Source: CAZBQC01 sp964494015
Lineage (GTDB): Bacteria; Bacillota_I; Bacilli_A; RF39; UBA660
Assembly (NCBI GenBank): GCA_964494015.1
Contig: CAZBQC010000001.1
Coordinates: 1 to 64,000 of the forward strand
Direction of reading: 5' to 3'
DNA: 64,000 bases
Of the stretch, positions 35,055-43,832 are shown piece after piece (position 1 is the first letter of the stretch; every line of letters starts with the position of its first letter). Position numbers and translations under genes: made by a program. The notes under the pieces were generated by a model. It had not been told where the DNA came from and ran no database searches. It saw only the letters and a program-made list of their open reading frames with translations.

Positions 35055-37907
35055 ATGTACACGGAATACGACAAAGAAGGAAATTATACACAAGATGAAA
35101 AACCAGATCGTAAAAAGCTATATATCATAATAGCCATTATAATTGGTATATTACTTTTAATTTGGTTATTTTTCTTTAGTGGCTGGATAAAATTTGGTTA
35201 TGGTTCAAGAGTTAAAAATATTAGTATTAACATGAAGACTTTAGGTTTAAAGCCTAAAGATACTTATCAGCTCTATGCCGAAGTAGGGCCAAATAATGCT
35301 AAAAATAAAACGGTTACTTGGCACAGTAGCGATAGTAATGTTGCCGAAGTAGATTCGAAAACAGGACTAGTAACGGCTATTGCTGAAGGTCAAGCGATGG
35401 TGGTCGTTGTCAGTAACGATAATAAAAAGGTTTCGGCTGACTGTATTGTGACGGTAAGCAATAATTTAACTGATGTCACAGGAATATCCTTTACAAGTGA
35501 TGAAATAACAATCTATAAAGGTAGTGGCGAGTTATTAGAAGTTACTGTTTCACCAGATACAGCTAAGACGCCAGTCTTGAAATATATTAGTAGCAATAAT
35601 GTTGTTGTCAAGGTTAACGATATTGGATATGTCACAGGCGTTGATGTTGGAACAGCGACAGTTATGGTTCAAACGGAAGATGGCAAGTTCAGTGATACAA
35701 TTACAGTTTATGTCAAATCCGGAAGTGGTTCGACAGTCATTAATCCAACCGGTCTTAAGTTTGCTGCTGATAGTGTTGATATTGTTGTCAACACAACTCA
35801 AAATTTAGGAATAACATTTACACCAACTAATGCAACTAATACATCTTTGACCTGGGCAAGTACTGATACCTCAGTAGTTAAAGTTAACAATGGTGCAGTG
35901 ACAGGATTAAAAATAGGAACAGCACAAGTTAAAGCAACAACCTTTAATAATATAACGGCAACTATTAATGTTAATGTTATAGCTGCCCCAATACCTGTTA
36001 CAGGGCTAACAGTAAGTCCAACTTCAGTTACTTTGAAGATGGGTGGAACAAGACAAATAACACCAACGATTGCGCCAGCTAATGCTTCAAACCAAGAAGT
36101 TACTTATACTTCTAGCAATACTAGTATAGCAACAGTATCTGAAAATGGTCTAATAACAGGAGTGTCTACTGGATCAGCTACAATTACGGTAAAGACTAAA
36201 GATCAAGGAAAAGAAGCAACAGTAGCTGTTACAGTGTCAAGTGAAAGTAGTGGTGGATCGTCTGGTGGAAGTAGTGGAGGATCGTCTGGCGGGAGTAGTT
36301 CTTCTGCTACAGTGTCTATTTCCGGACCAACTCAAATATTTAAAAATACTACAGTTAAATATATAGTAAATGGATTACCTGCAACTGCTGTGGGTGTAGA
36401 GTGCTATGTAAGAGAGCAAGATAAGCCTTATTCAAATGTTTCTTCTGACAAATATAATAAATCGTTATGTACCCTTAAAGGTTTAACAGCTGGAAAAGAT
36501 ATAGTACTTACTGCTAAAGTTTTTGATGCTGGCAAAACTTATACTGTTAGTATTAAAGTAAAAATTATTGAGTTAGAAAAAGGTGAAAGCGGTCCTAAAG
36601 AAATTAAATCAATTAAATTTATTGCCAAAACCGGAAATTTAAAATTGGGTAGTACCTTTGGCTTTTCTGTAGTTTTAGAGCCTTCTGATGTAAAACTTTC
36701 TGGTGGTGTTACATGGCAAAATTCAGATACTAGTGTTGTTAACCTTTTAAAATCTACAGAAACTTTCGCCAGAGCAACAGGCAAAAAAGCCGGGACAGCG
36801 GTTATCTCTGCAATAGCAATGGATATGTATGGAAATAAAGTTTCGGTATCTGCTATCGTTACTGTTTATTCAGATGTAATAGATAAAACTCCTCCAATAT
36901 GTGGTGATAAGCATGATGAGCCAAGTGTGTTGAGTTGGACTAGAAATGACAGAACAATTAAGGTTGATTGCAAAGATGAAGGTGGTTCGGGATGCACCCA
37001 ATCAAGTTTTACAAAGACTTTTACCAAAGACGGTGAATTTGATATGATAGAAATATCTGATAAAGCCGGAAATACAACCCTTTGTCCAGTTAGAATAAAT
37101 ATTGATCAAAAACCACCAGCATGTAAAACTGGTTCAGGTGAAAGTATTAATTGGACACGCGGTACCAATGGTAGTAAAACAATTACAGTTAAGTGTGAAG
37201 ACAGTAGTTCTGGATGCAAAAGTCCTACATTTACATTAACCTTTAATACAACTATAAAACAGTCAACAATAACAATTGAAGATAAAGTTGGTAATACAGT
37301 AAAATGTCCAGTCAATGTTTTTCTTGATACAACGCCTCCTAACAAATGTACAATTAGTACTTCTCCCGGGGTTGGAACTTCTAAAACTATTACGGTAAAA
37401 GATAATGGTGATAGTCATAGTGGCATTAAAAATGTCAAAATTGGAACTTCATCTGGATCAAGTGTAGCTTCCCAGTCATATTCATCTACTGGAAAATTTG
37501 TTGGAACCGTAACTGATAATGCAGGTAATACTAATAGTTGTTCACTTACTTTAGTTAGTAAGAAACAGTATAAATATTCAACTTGTACGACAGGAAAGAG
37601 ATGTAGTCTTGCTGGTAAAGAAGTTTGCTCTGGATGGTCTAATCCAAAGTACCTTTGTTATAGTTCAGCATCCGAAGCGAAGAATTTAAATACTTGGAAA
37701 ACCACCATATGTAATAAAATAAACGATCCTGATTGTAAGTACAGTTGTAAAACTTTCAGTTGTGATTCTTGGCGTTATAATGAGAGTTGTTCAAAATGTG
37801 GATGTGGTTCATGGAGTTCGTGGTCCGAAAATTGGAGTGATGTGAGAATAAATGAAAGTAACTGTCGTCAAAGACTGGAAAGAACAGTTTATTATCAATC
37901 AAGCTAA
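35055..37907 (+). CDS. Membrane-anchored BIG2-domain surface protein with Cys-rich C-terminus
   Basis: In this 950-residue protein a short cytoplasmic segment and one transmembrane helix (about 24-46) lead to an extracellular array. Four BIG2-type immunoglobulin-like domains (about 50-395) repeat the pattern VTWxSSDxxVAxVxxxGxVTAxxxG. A Gly-Ser linker (about 400-415) and a further Ig-like pair follow. Several domains with regularly spaced cysteines, DxTPP starts and AGN motifs come next. The Cys/Trp-rich end (about 870-950) has no known match to me. There is no sorting signal; the N-terminal helix is the anchor. It is probably a cell-surface stalk or adhesin. The start has ATAGGAGGAATAAG. Confidence 0.75.
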   Translation: MYTEYDKEGNYTQDEKPDRKKLYIIIAIIIGILLLIWLFFFSGWIKFGYGSRVKNISINMKTLGLKPKDTYQLYAEVGPNNAKNKTVTWHSSDSNVAEVDSKTGLVTAIAEGQAMVVVVSNDNKKVSADCIVTVSNNLTDVTGISFTSDEITIYKGSGELLEVTVSPDTAKTPVLKYISSNNVVVKVNDIGYVTGVDVGTATVMVQTEDGKFSDTITVYVKSGSGSTVINPTGLKFAADSVDIVVNTTQNLGITFTPTNATNTSLTWASTDTSVVKVNNGAVTGLKIGTAQVKATTFNNITATINVNVIAAPIPVTGLTVSPTSVTLKMGGTRQITPTIAPANASNQEVTYTSSNTSIATVSENGLITGVSTGSATITVKTKDQGKEATVAVTVSSESSGGSSGGSSGGSSGGSSSSATVSISGPTQIFKNTTVKYIVNGLPATAVGVECYVREQDKPYSNVSSDKYNKSLCTLKGLTAGKDIVLTAKVFDAGKTYTVSIKVKIIELEKGESGPKEIKSIKFIAKTGNLKLGSTFGFSVVLEPSDVKLSGGVTWQNSDTSVVNLLKSTETFARATGKKAGTAVISAIAMDMYGNKVSVSAIVTVYSDVIDKTPPICGDKHDEPSVLSWTRNDRTIKVDCKDEGGSGCTQSSFTKTFTKDGEFDMIEISDKAGNTTLCPVRINIDQKPPACKTGSGESINWTRGTNGSKTITVKCEDSSSGCKSPTFTLTFNTTIKQSTITIEDKVGNTVKCPVNVFLDTTPPNKCTISTSPGVGTSKTITVKDNGDSHSGIKNVKIGTSSGSSVASQSYSSTGKFVGTVTDNAGNTNSCSLTLVSKKQYKYSTCTTGKRCSLAGKEVCSGWSNPKYLCYSSASEAKNLNTWKTTICNKINDPDCKYSCKTFSCDSWRYNESCSKCGCGSWSSWSENWSDVRINESNCRQRLERTVYYQSS

Positions 37908-37914
37908 GGGTTAT

Positions 37915-37957
37915 TAAAAAGCATAAAATGGAGTGAATTCATTCTATGCTTTTTTTG
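37915..37957. terminator. Bidirectional terminator between convergent genes
   Basis: AAAAAGCATA pairs with TATGCTTTTT, with inner AATG/CATT pairs and a 9-nt loop. It terminates the BIG2 gene and overlaps the last codons of the superoxide dismutase gene. Confidence 0.85.
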
Positions 37958-38558
37958 TGTTTTTATAGTTATTATTTATGGTATTGAAATCTACTATTTC
38001 AAAGAAATTATCGATATATTTATTTCGCTCATTTTTATATTTCAAGTAATAGGCATGTTCCCATAAGTCTAGTGCCATGATTGGTGTATATCCAAAAGAA
38101 TATGGTGTCTCTTGATTAGTGACATTGATAATATTTAAATTACCATTATCATCAACTACCAACATGGTATAACCACTTCCAACTAAATTGTTAGCGTACT
38201 CCTTAAATGTATTCTTAAAATTATTAAAGTTTTGATATTTGCCATTAATAGCAGTTGCTATCTCATTTGCTGGAACATTATTTTTATTTGGACTCATATT
38301 ATCAAAATATAAAATATGGTTTAGTACCCCTCCTAAATTAAAGAGAATATCTCCTCGATCATTGATATCAAAAATATCCAAGTGATTGACTAATTCTTCC
38401 ATTGAGTAACGATAATCATAATTATTCCTCTTTAGTAGGGCGTTTAAATTATCCATATACTTCTGGGCATGTTTATCATGATGTAGTCGCATTGTTTCCT
38501 CATCGATGTATGGTTCTAGGGCATTATGAGGATACTTTAATGGTGGTAATTCATACAT
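37944..38558 (-). CDS. sodA: Superoxide dismutase, Fe/Mn family
   Basis: This 204-residue enzyme converts superoxide to peroxide and oxygen. All four metal ligands of the family can be placed: His in MRLHHDKH, His in VLNHILYF, and the Asp and His in ALDLWEHAYYL. The sequence is divergent: the usual NHxLFW is NHILYF and the C-terminus is Asn-rich. It is the only Sod in the window. AGGAGGTTTTACT precedes the ATG. In related sporulating Bacilli some Sod proteins are spore-associated; whether that applies here is open. Confidence 0.85.
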   Translation of the reverse strand: MYELPPLKYPHNALEPYIDEETMRLHHDKHAQKYMDNLNALLKRNNYDYRYSMEELVNHLDIFDINDRGDILFNLGGVLNHILYFDNMSPNKNNVPANEIATAINGKYQNFNNFKNTFKEYANNLVGSGYTMLVVDDNGNLNIINVTNQETPYSFGYTPIMALDLWEHAYYLKYKNERNKYIDNFFEIVDFNTINNNYKNTKKA

Positions 38559-38611
38559 AGTAAAACCTCCTACTTAATCGTATTAATTTCTCTTCTTTTT
38601 AGAATTAGTAT

Positions 38612-38639
38612 TTGAGATTATTTGATTTTGTAATATAAT
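38612..38639 (+). promoter_or_regulatory. Sigma-A promoter of galE
   Basis: TTGAGA (38612-38617), a 16-nt spacer and TATAAT (38634-38639) lie 20 bp before the ATG. Confidence 0.6.
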
Positions 38640-38659
38640 ATAATTAGAGTAGGTGAATA

Positions 38660-39658
38660 ATGAAAATATTAGTGACGGGTGGAACAGGGTATATTGGTAG
38701 TCATACTTGTGTCGAACTATTAAGAAATGGATTTGAGATAGTAGTGATTGATAACTTGTCTAATTCTAAGATTGAGGTTGTCGATAAGATCAAGAAAATT
38801 ACGGGGAAAGATTTTACCTTTTATCAGGGTGATATCAGAGATAGTTTACTACTGGAAGAGATCTTTCAAAAAGAAGAAATTGATGCAGTGATTCATTTTG
38901 CGGGTTTAAAAGCTGTTGGAGAATCAGTTTCCAAGCCACTTCTTTACTACCGTAATAATATCGATGGAACTTTGATTCTATGTGAGATTATGAACAAATA
39001 TAACTGTAAGAGGCTGGTTTTTTCGAGTAGTGCGACAGTCTATGGTAAACCAGAAACTTTACCTATTAAAGAAGATTTTCAATTATCGACGACTAATCCT
39101 TATGGTTCAACTAAATTATATATTGAAGGTATATTAAAAGACCTATATATAGCTGATCATGAGTGGTCGATCGTCATCCTTCGTTATTTTAATCCGATTG
39201 GATCGGATAAATCTGGTTTGATTGGTGAAAATCCTAACGATATTCCTAATAATTTAATGCCTTATATCATGAAAGTGGCAGTAGGGGAACTACCTCATTT
39301 AAATGTCTTTGGCAATGACTATGATACACCTGACGGAACTGGTGTTAGAGATTATATTCATGTAGTCGATCTAGCTCTTGGACACTTGAGTGCTTTAAAC
39401 ATTTTAACTCCAGGAGTTGAGTACATCAATTTAGGTACTGGTAAAGGTTACAGTGTCCTTGATCTTGTCAGTACTTTTATGAAGGTTAATCGAGTAGATG
39501 TTCCTTATAAGATTGTCGAACGACGTCCAGGAGACATCGATGCCTGTTATGCCGACGTGACCTATGCTAAGAAAAGGTTAGGTTGGGAAGCTAAACATAC
39601 TCTTGAAGAGATGTGCAAGGATGCCTATAATTTCATTAAAAACGAAAAGAATCTTTAG
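38660..39658 (+). CDS. galE: UDP-glucose 4-epimerase
   Basis: This 332-residue short-chain dehydrogenase-fold enzyme interconverts UDP-glucose and UDP-galactose. The Rossmann motif TGGTGYIGSHT (7-17) binds NAD. The catalytic Ser lies in SSSATVYG and the Tyr-x3-Lys in NPYGSTKL. The RYFNPIG and GVRDYIHVVDLA segments are typical of GalE. It is likely to supply galactose units for surface glycans. It has its own promoter and the AGTAGGTGAATA site. Confidence 0.94.
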   Translation: MKILVTGGTGYIGSHTCVELLRNGFEIVVIDNLSNSKIEVVDKIKKITGKDFTFYQGDIRDSLLLEEIFQKEEIDAVIHFAGLKAVGESVSKPLLYYRNNIDGTLILCEIMNKYNCKRLVFSSSATVYGKPETLPIKEDFQLSTTNPYGSTKLYIEGILKDLYIADHEWSIVILRYFNPIGSDKSGLIGENPNDIPNNLMPYIMKVAVGELPHLNVFGNDYDTPDGTGVRDYIHVVDLALGHLSALNILTPGVEYINLGTGKGYSVLDLVSTFMKVNRVDVPYKIVERRPGDIDACYADVTYAKKRLGWEAKHTLEEMCKDAYNFIKNEKNL

Positions 39659-39743
39659 GATTTTTTTTAATTTCGATATAAAGTGATAAGTAGTGACATT
39701 ACTTAAAATATATGTTAAAATTCTATTAGTAGAGGTGACTAGG

Positions 39744-40148
39744 ATGAATCGAAGTAAGTTAAGAGAAATAGCGATGAAAGTTTTATATCAAGTGTACATT
39801 CTTAACAATACTAAAGTTAAGTATGAGACTTGTGACCTCATCAAAGAACAATTGGAAGTTGAAAACGATTTTATTAATACGATTGTCTTTGGAGTTATTA
39901 AAGAACAAAAAAATATTGAAAAATTAGCTAATAAATATTTAGTTGATTGGGAGTTAAATCAATTAAATAAGGTTGATAAAGCAATTCTTTCTCTTAGTAT
40001 TTATGAACTTCTATATACTGATACACCTCATATTGTTTCAATTAATGAAGCAATTGAGTTATCAAAGGTTTATAGTGATCCGAAAGTTACTAAAATGATC
40101 AATGCGGTTTTAGATAATATTTATCATCATGAGGTTTTAGATGAATAA
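39744..40148 (+). CDS. nusB: Transcription antitermination factor NusB
   Basis: This 134-residue all-helical RNA-binding protein acts with S10 in rRNA antitermination. ATG 39744 behind AGAGGTGACTAGG matches the family N-terminus (NRSKLREIAMKVLYQ), and the upstream open frame is not needed. The C-terminal pattern INEAIELSKVYSDPKVTKMINAVLDNI is characteristic. It overlaps xseA by eight bases; a nusB-xse order is common in Firmicutes. Confidence 0.93.
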   Translation: MNRSKLREIAMKVLYQVYILNNTKVKYETCDLIKEQLEVENDFINTIVFGVIKEQKNIEKLANKYLVDWELNQLNKVDKAILSLSIYELLYTDTPHIVSINEAIELSKVYSDPKVTKMINAVLDNIYHHEVLDE

Positions 40149-41397
40149 TGATAAGTATCTTTCGGTTACGGAGTTAACTAGATATATTAAAGATTTAATC
40201 GATAATGATTTATTTTTAAATAATGTTTTTCTAAGAGGAGAAATATCCAATTTTAAAGCTCATACGAGAGGTCACTTTTATTTTACTTTAAAAGATGAAA
40301 ATTCAAGAATTAATGCCGTGATGTTTCTAGGTCAGGCTAGTAAAATAAAGTTTACACCGACTGATGGGATGAAAGTGTTAGTAACGGGCCGAATCAGTGT
40401 CTATGAGACAACTGGAGGATACCAAATTTATGTCGAAGAGATGATTGAGGATGGGATTGGCAACTTATATATTGCTTTTGAACAGTTAAAGAAAAAATTA
40501 GAAGAAGAGGGCTTGTTTAGGGCTGAGCATAAGAGAAAGATTCCTAAGATTCCAAAGAAGATTGGAATTGTTACAGCGTCTACTGGGGCAGCTGTCAAAG
40601 ATATTTTATCGACGATTAAAAGAAGATGGCCACTAGCTGAAACTATTCTTTTTCCCAGTTTAGTTCAAGGAGAGTTGGCAGCTGACGATATTGTCAAAAA
40701 TATTCAGTTAGCTAATAATTGTGACATTGATGTTTTGATAGTTGGTCGAGGTGGAGGCAGTATCGAAGATTTATGGCCTTTTAACGAAGAAATAGTCGCT
40801 CGAGCTATCTACAATTCCAAAGTGCCAGTTATCAGTGCTGTTGGGCATGAAATTGACTTTTCGATCAGTGATTTTGTGGCAGATTTAAGAGCTCCAACGC
40901 CAACCGGAGCGGCTGAATTATCGGTTCCTAATATCATCGATGTTTTGAATTATTTAAGTCAGATTGATATTCGCTTAAATAAAGTCATCAGTCATAAGAT
41001 TGATTTTAATCAAGAAATTTTAAATCGTTTAAAAAAGAGTTATGTTCTTACTAATCCCATGTCAATTTATCAGATTAAAGAACAAAACTTTGATAATTTA
41101 ATTGAAAGATTAAAGTTAAATATTTTAGCAATTATTAAGAATAATACAGATTATTTTAAAAATCTTAAGAATAATTATCTTTTAAAAAATCCTAAGGTTC
41201 TATATGAAGCAAAAGCGAAAGAATATCAATATTTATTAAATAAGTTAGAAATACTTAATCCTCTTTTAACGATTAAGCGAGGTTATAGTATTACTAAAAA
41301 TAAAGGTAAGATAGTTAAAAGTATTAAAGATGTTAAAAAGAATGATCAACTTAATATTGAAGTTACCGATGGTGTAATTGACGCCATCGTAGTATAG
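40141..41397 (+). CDS. xseA: Exodeoxyribonuclease VII large subunit
   Basis: This 418-residue protein has an N-terminal OB fold (FLRGEISNFKAHTRGHFYFTLKD). The catalytic region contains GIVTASTGAAVKDIL, GRGGGSIEDLWPFNEE and SAVGHEIDFSISDFVADLRAPTPT, split here across family blocks. With the small subunit it degrades single-stranded DNA. It overlaps nusB and is followed by xseB after eight bases. Confidence 0.96.
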   Translation: MNNDKYLSVTELTRYIKDLIDNDLFLNNVFLRGEISNFKAHTRGHFYFTLKDENSRINAVMFLGQASKIKFTPTDGMKVLVTGRISVYETTGGYQIYVEEMIEDGIGNLYIAFEQLKKKLEEEGLFRAEHKRKIPKIPKKIGIVTASTGAAVKDILSTIKRRWPLAETILFPSLVQGELAADDIVKNIQLANNCDIDVLIVGRGGGSIEDLWPFNEEIVARAIYNSKVPVISAVGHEIDFSISDFVADLRAPTPTGAAELSVPNIIDVLNYLSQIDIRLNKVISHKIDFNQEILNRLKKSYVLTNPMSIYQIKEQNFDNLIERLKLNILAIIKNNTDYFKNLKNNYLLKNPKVLYEAKAKEYQYLLNKLEILNPLLTIKRGYSITKNKGKIVKSIKDVKKNDQLNIEVTDGVIDAIVV

Positions 41398-41405
41398 GAG
41401 GGAAT

Positions 41406-41630
41406 ATGGAAAAGAAAGAGTTAAGTTTTGAAGAAAATATTAAAAAGTTAGAGAGTATTGTTAAAGAACTCGAAAATGGTGAAGTACCACTGGATGAAGC
41501 CATTAAAAAATATCAGGAAGCTATGACTTTAGCTAAACTTTGCGATGACAAGTTAAAGAATGCTACCGAAACAATCAATAAGATTATGAATAAAGATGGC
41601 AGTCTATCTGATTTCAAGGCAGAAGAGTAA
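41406..41630 (+). CDS. xseB: Exodeoxyribonuclease VII small subunit
   Basis: This 74-residue helical-hairpin subunit has the family motif LSFEENIKKLESIVKELE followed by GEVPLDEAIKKYQEAM. AGGAGGGAAT precedes the ATG. It is translated together with xseA. Confidence 0.94.
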   Translation: MEKKELSFEENIKKLESIVKELENGEVPLDEAIKKYQEAMTLAKLCDDKLKNATETINKIMNKDGSLSDFKAEE

Positions 41631-41652
41631 TAGTGATTGGGGGAAGATTAAG

Positions 41653-42174
41653 ATGGCACGAAGTGATGAGTACGATAGAAGTTATGCAAAAATAAATACT
41701 TTATTAAATTTATATAACAAGATATATGAAATACCTTATACTTATAAAAACAAAGATTCGATGCAGGACTTGTGCTTTTTGATGAATGAAATAGGACTTT
41801 CTCTTGGTGATTATTGTTTTGGTTTATATCATAGTGGTCCATTTTCCTATATCTTAGATGATCAAATTGACGAGTGTTTTAGAGAAAAAACAAACGAAAA
41901 AGAAATAACAAAACAAAATTACACTGAACTAGGTAATTTTGCCATCGAAGGTTTAAGAGTTCTAAAATATAGAATAATCAAATCTAATTGTACTGATTTA
42001 TTGAAAGAAAAAAAGGATGATATTGTTTATTTTATGAACGCTATTGCTATTGCAAAATATCTTATAGAGTATGAAAGACAAAGAGATGTTTTAAATACTT
42101 TAAATATTATGAGAGATAGAAAAGATGTTAATGAAATAGCTGTTGGAGAAGCTAGAAAATTACAAAGAATATGA
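41653..42174 (+). CDS. Unidentified protein, YwgA/DUF4065-like
   Basis: A 173-residue soluble protein (ATG 41653 with GGGGGAAG; an open frame upstream overlaps xseB). The segment FLMNEIGLSLGDYCFGLYHSGPFSYILDDQID resembles, in two parts, the YxxxGPYS-L region of YwgA/DUF4065-type winged-helix proteins found in antitoxin-like and unassigned contexts. No catalytic motif is seen. It lies at the end of the nusB-xse operon, directly before an accessory patch. Confidence 0.45.
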   Translation: MARSDEYDRSYAKINTLLNLYNKIYEIPYTYKNKDSMQDLCFLMNEIGLSLGDYCFGLYHSGPFSYILDDQIDECFREKTNEKEITKQNYTELGNFAIEGLRVLKYRIIKSNCTDLLKEKKDDIVYFMNAIAIAKYLIEYERQRDVLNTLNIMRDRKDVNEIAVGEARKLQRI

Positions 42175-42225
42175 TAAGAGTTTAAATAGATAAAAATTTT
42201 AATTTATAAAAACAAAAATATAGAG

Positions 42226-42254
42226 ATTGATAAAAAATATCAATTTTTTTTGTT
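42226..42254 (+). terminator. Terminator after the nusB-xse operon
   Basis: ATTGATA (42226-42232) pairs with TATCAAT (42238-42244) around an A5 loop and is followed by eight T. Confidence 0.8.
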
Positions 42255-42342
42255 CTTGTTAGGATTTATTTTTTTTATGAGAAATATTATTAATAGGGGG
42301 TATTTTAAATAACAGAAAAACGAAAAAAAATTAGCTGAAAAG

Positions 42343-42369
42343 ATTTCTGTCGGAAATTTCGACAGAAAT
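42343..42369. repeat. 27-nt odd-centred palindrome upstream of the BRO-N gene
   Basis: The arms ATTTCTGTCG and CGACAGAAAT are perfect, and the inner GAA-A-TTT continues the symmetry with one mismatch; the centre is 42356. The geometry is the same as in the palindromes inside the following genes. Confidence 0.75.
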
Positions 42370-42425
42370 TCAGGAGTAGGGAAATTTAAAGTATATTATT
42401 TCTATGTCGTAGAAGGAGGATAGAT

Positions 42426-43208
42426 ATGGAAGAAAATAAGATGCGTTTAATTAACAAAATATTTAATAATGAAACCATAAGAACGGTATGGGATAAAGAA
42501 GTTCAAAAATATTACATAAGTATTGTTGATGTTGTAGCATTATTATCAGAGAGCAAAAATCCACAAATATATTGGAGAGTATTAAAAAAGCGTTTGAAGG
42601 ATGAAGGGAATGAAACCGTTACAAATTGTAACGGTTTGAAGTTAAGGGCTCAAGATGGTAAATATCGATTGGCTGATGTCTGTGATATTAAAGGAATTTT
42701 TAGAATTATAGAATCTATTCCATCTAAAAATGCCGAACCTATAAAACAATGGCTAGCTAAACTTGGTAGTGAAAGAGTAGATGAGACTTTTGATCCTTCT
42801 CTTGCCCTTCAAAGAGCTATAGATTTATATAGGATAAAAGGTTATGATGAAAATTGGATTGCCAAAAGAATAAGGGTATTACAAGAAAGGAAGCAACTTA
42901 CTGATGTTTGGAAAGAAAATGGTGTAACCGAACAAACGGAATATGCCATTCTTACCAATGAAATATATAAAAAATGGTCGGGTATGACGGCTAAAGAATA
43001 TAAAGAATTTAAAGGGTTAAGAAGAGAAAGTCTTAGAGATAATATGGATAATATTGAATTAATTTTAACAGATTTGTCAGAAGAAGCCACTAAAAGACTA
43101 GTAGTTAAGAAAAAACCTCAGGGATTGAAAGAAAATATTGGCGTTGCTAGATTGGGAGGGAATGCTGCAAAATTGGCAAGAGAGGATATAGAAAAAAATC
43201 TTGGTTAA
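42426..43208 (+). CDS. BRO-N domain protein, DinD-like
   Basis: A 260-residue protein has an N-terminal BRO-N domain (about 8-110; IRTVWDKEVQKYYISIVDVVALL, split by variable residues) and a C-terminal domain as in DinD and phage antirepressor-like proteins (RAIDLYRIKGYDENWIAKR and a late GGNAAKLAREDIEKNLG). BRO-N proteins bind nucleic acid; the physiological role of chromosomal copies is not settled. GAAGGAGGATAG precedes the ATG. Codons 63-71 contain a perfect 25-nt palindrome. A decayed paralogue lies at 44775-45018. Confidence 0.85.
   Translation: MEENKMRLINKIFNNETIRTVWDKEVQKYYISIVDVVALLSESKNPQIYWRVLKKRLKDEGNETVTNCNGLKLRAQDGKYRLADVCDIKGIFRIIESIPSKNAEPIKQWLAKLGSERVDETFDPSLALQRAIDLYRIKGYDENWIAKRIRVLQERKQLTDVWKENGVTEQTEYAILTNEIYKKWSGMTAKEYKEFKGLRRESLRDNMDNIELILTDLSEEATKRLVVKKKPQGLKENIGVARLGGNAAKLAREDIEKNLG
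42613..42637. repeat. Perfect 25-nt palindrome inside the BRO-N gene
   Basis: AAACCGTTACAA and TTGTAACGGTTT are perfect reverse complements around a single central A (42625). The reading frame codes TVTNCNG through it. Confidence 0.9.
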
Positions 43209-43320
43209 TCAGTAGTTACAAAAGATAGTAAATTAGACTATGAATATATAAAGGAAAATTCGGAAATTCCGTAAATTCTATTAAACTAATAAATTTTTAT
43301 GACTATAGAAAGTGATAACT

Positions 43321-43761
43321 GTGAAAAATGAAATAATATTATTTGAAAATCAAAATGTTAAACTTGAAGTTAATATGCACGATGAAACAGTTTGGCTTAA
43401 TAGGGAACAATTGGCTCAGTTGTTTGATAGAGACATTAAAATAATTGGCAAGCATGTTAATAATGTATTAAAAGAAGAATTAGATAAGGAAGTGGTTGTC
43501 GCAAAATTTACGACAACCACTAAACATGGTGCGATAGCTGGGAAAGAACAAAAAAGCATAGTTGATTATTACAATTTAGATATGATTATTAGTATCGGGT
43601 ATCGTGTTAAAAGGAATAATGGTATTATTTTTAGAAAATGGGCAAATAAAATTTTAAGAGATTATTTAATCCAAGGTTATGCAATTAATAATAAACGGTT
43701 AGAGTATCTTGAAAAAATTATTAAGATAATCGACATTGCAAATCAGATTTATGCAAAATAG
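43321..43761 (+). CDS. RhuM-family N-terminal domain protein, truncated paralogue
   Basis: This 146-residue protein starts at GTG 43321, aligned with the ATG of the next gene; GTG 43312 is an alternative. It consists only of the RhuM-type DNA-binding domain (WLNREQLAQLFDRD...YNLDMIISIGYRV). It stops soon after the segment KRLEYLEK where its neighbour continues into a Fic domain. The last 101 bp of shared sequence are almost identical to the neighbour. It probably arose by duplication and loss of the 3' half. A 31-nt palindrome interrupts the region after the helix-turn-helix. Confidence 0.65.
   Translation: MKNEIILFENQNVKLEVNMHDETVWLNREQLAQLFDRDIKIIGKHVNNVLKEELDKEVVVAKFTTTTKHGAIAGKEQKSIVDYYNLDMIISIGYRVKRNNGIIFRKWANKILRDYLIQGYAINNKRLEYLEKIIKIIDIANQIYAK
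43491..43521. repeat. 31-nt palindrome inside the truncated RhuM gene
   Basis: Arms AGTGGTTGTCG and CGACAACCACT are perfect, with inner AAA-A-TTT and one mismatched pair; the centre is 43506. It codes VVVAKFTTTT. Confidence 0.9.
43639..43739 (+). repeat. 101-bp near-identical block shared by two RhuM genes, copy 1
   Basis: Identical to 44127-44227 except for one base (offset 488). Sequence on both sides is clearly diverged. Confidence 0.9.
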
Positions 43762-43832
43762 CAATTCTTTTGTTAGAATTTGTTTTTTTGACGAGAAATA
43801 TTCTTAATAAGGTATATTAGAAAGTAATAACT

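Noticed and set aside
39640..39675. Terminator after galE
   Set aside because: Only a 4-6 bp stem with a T-run; too weak to list as a supported feature.
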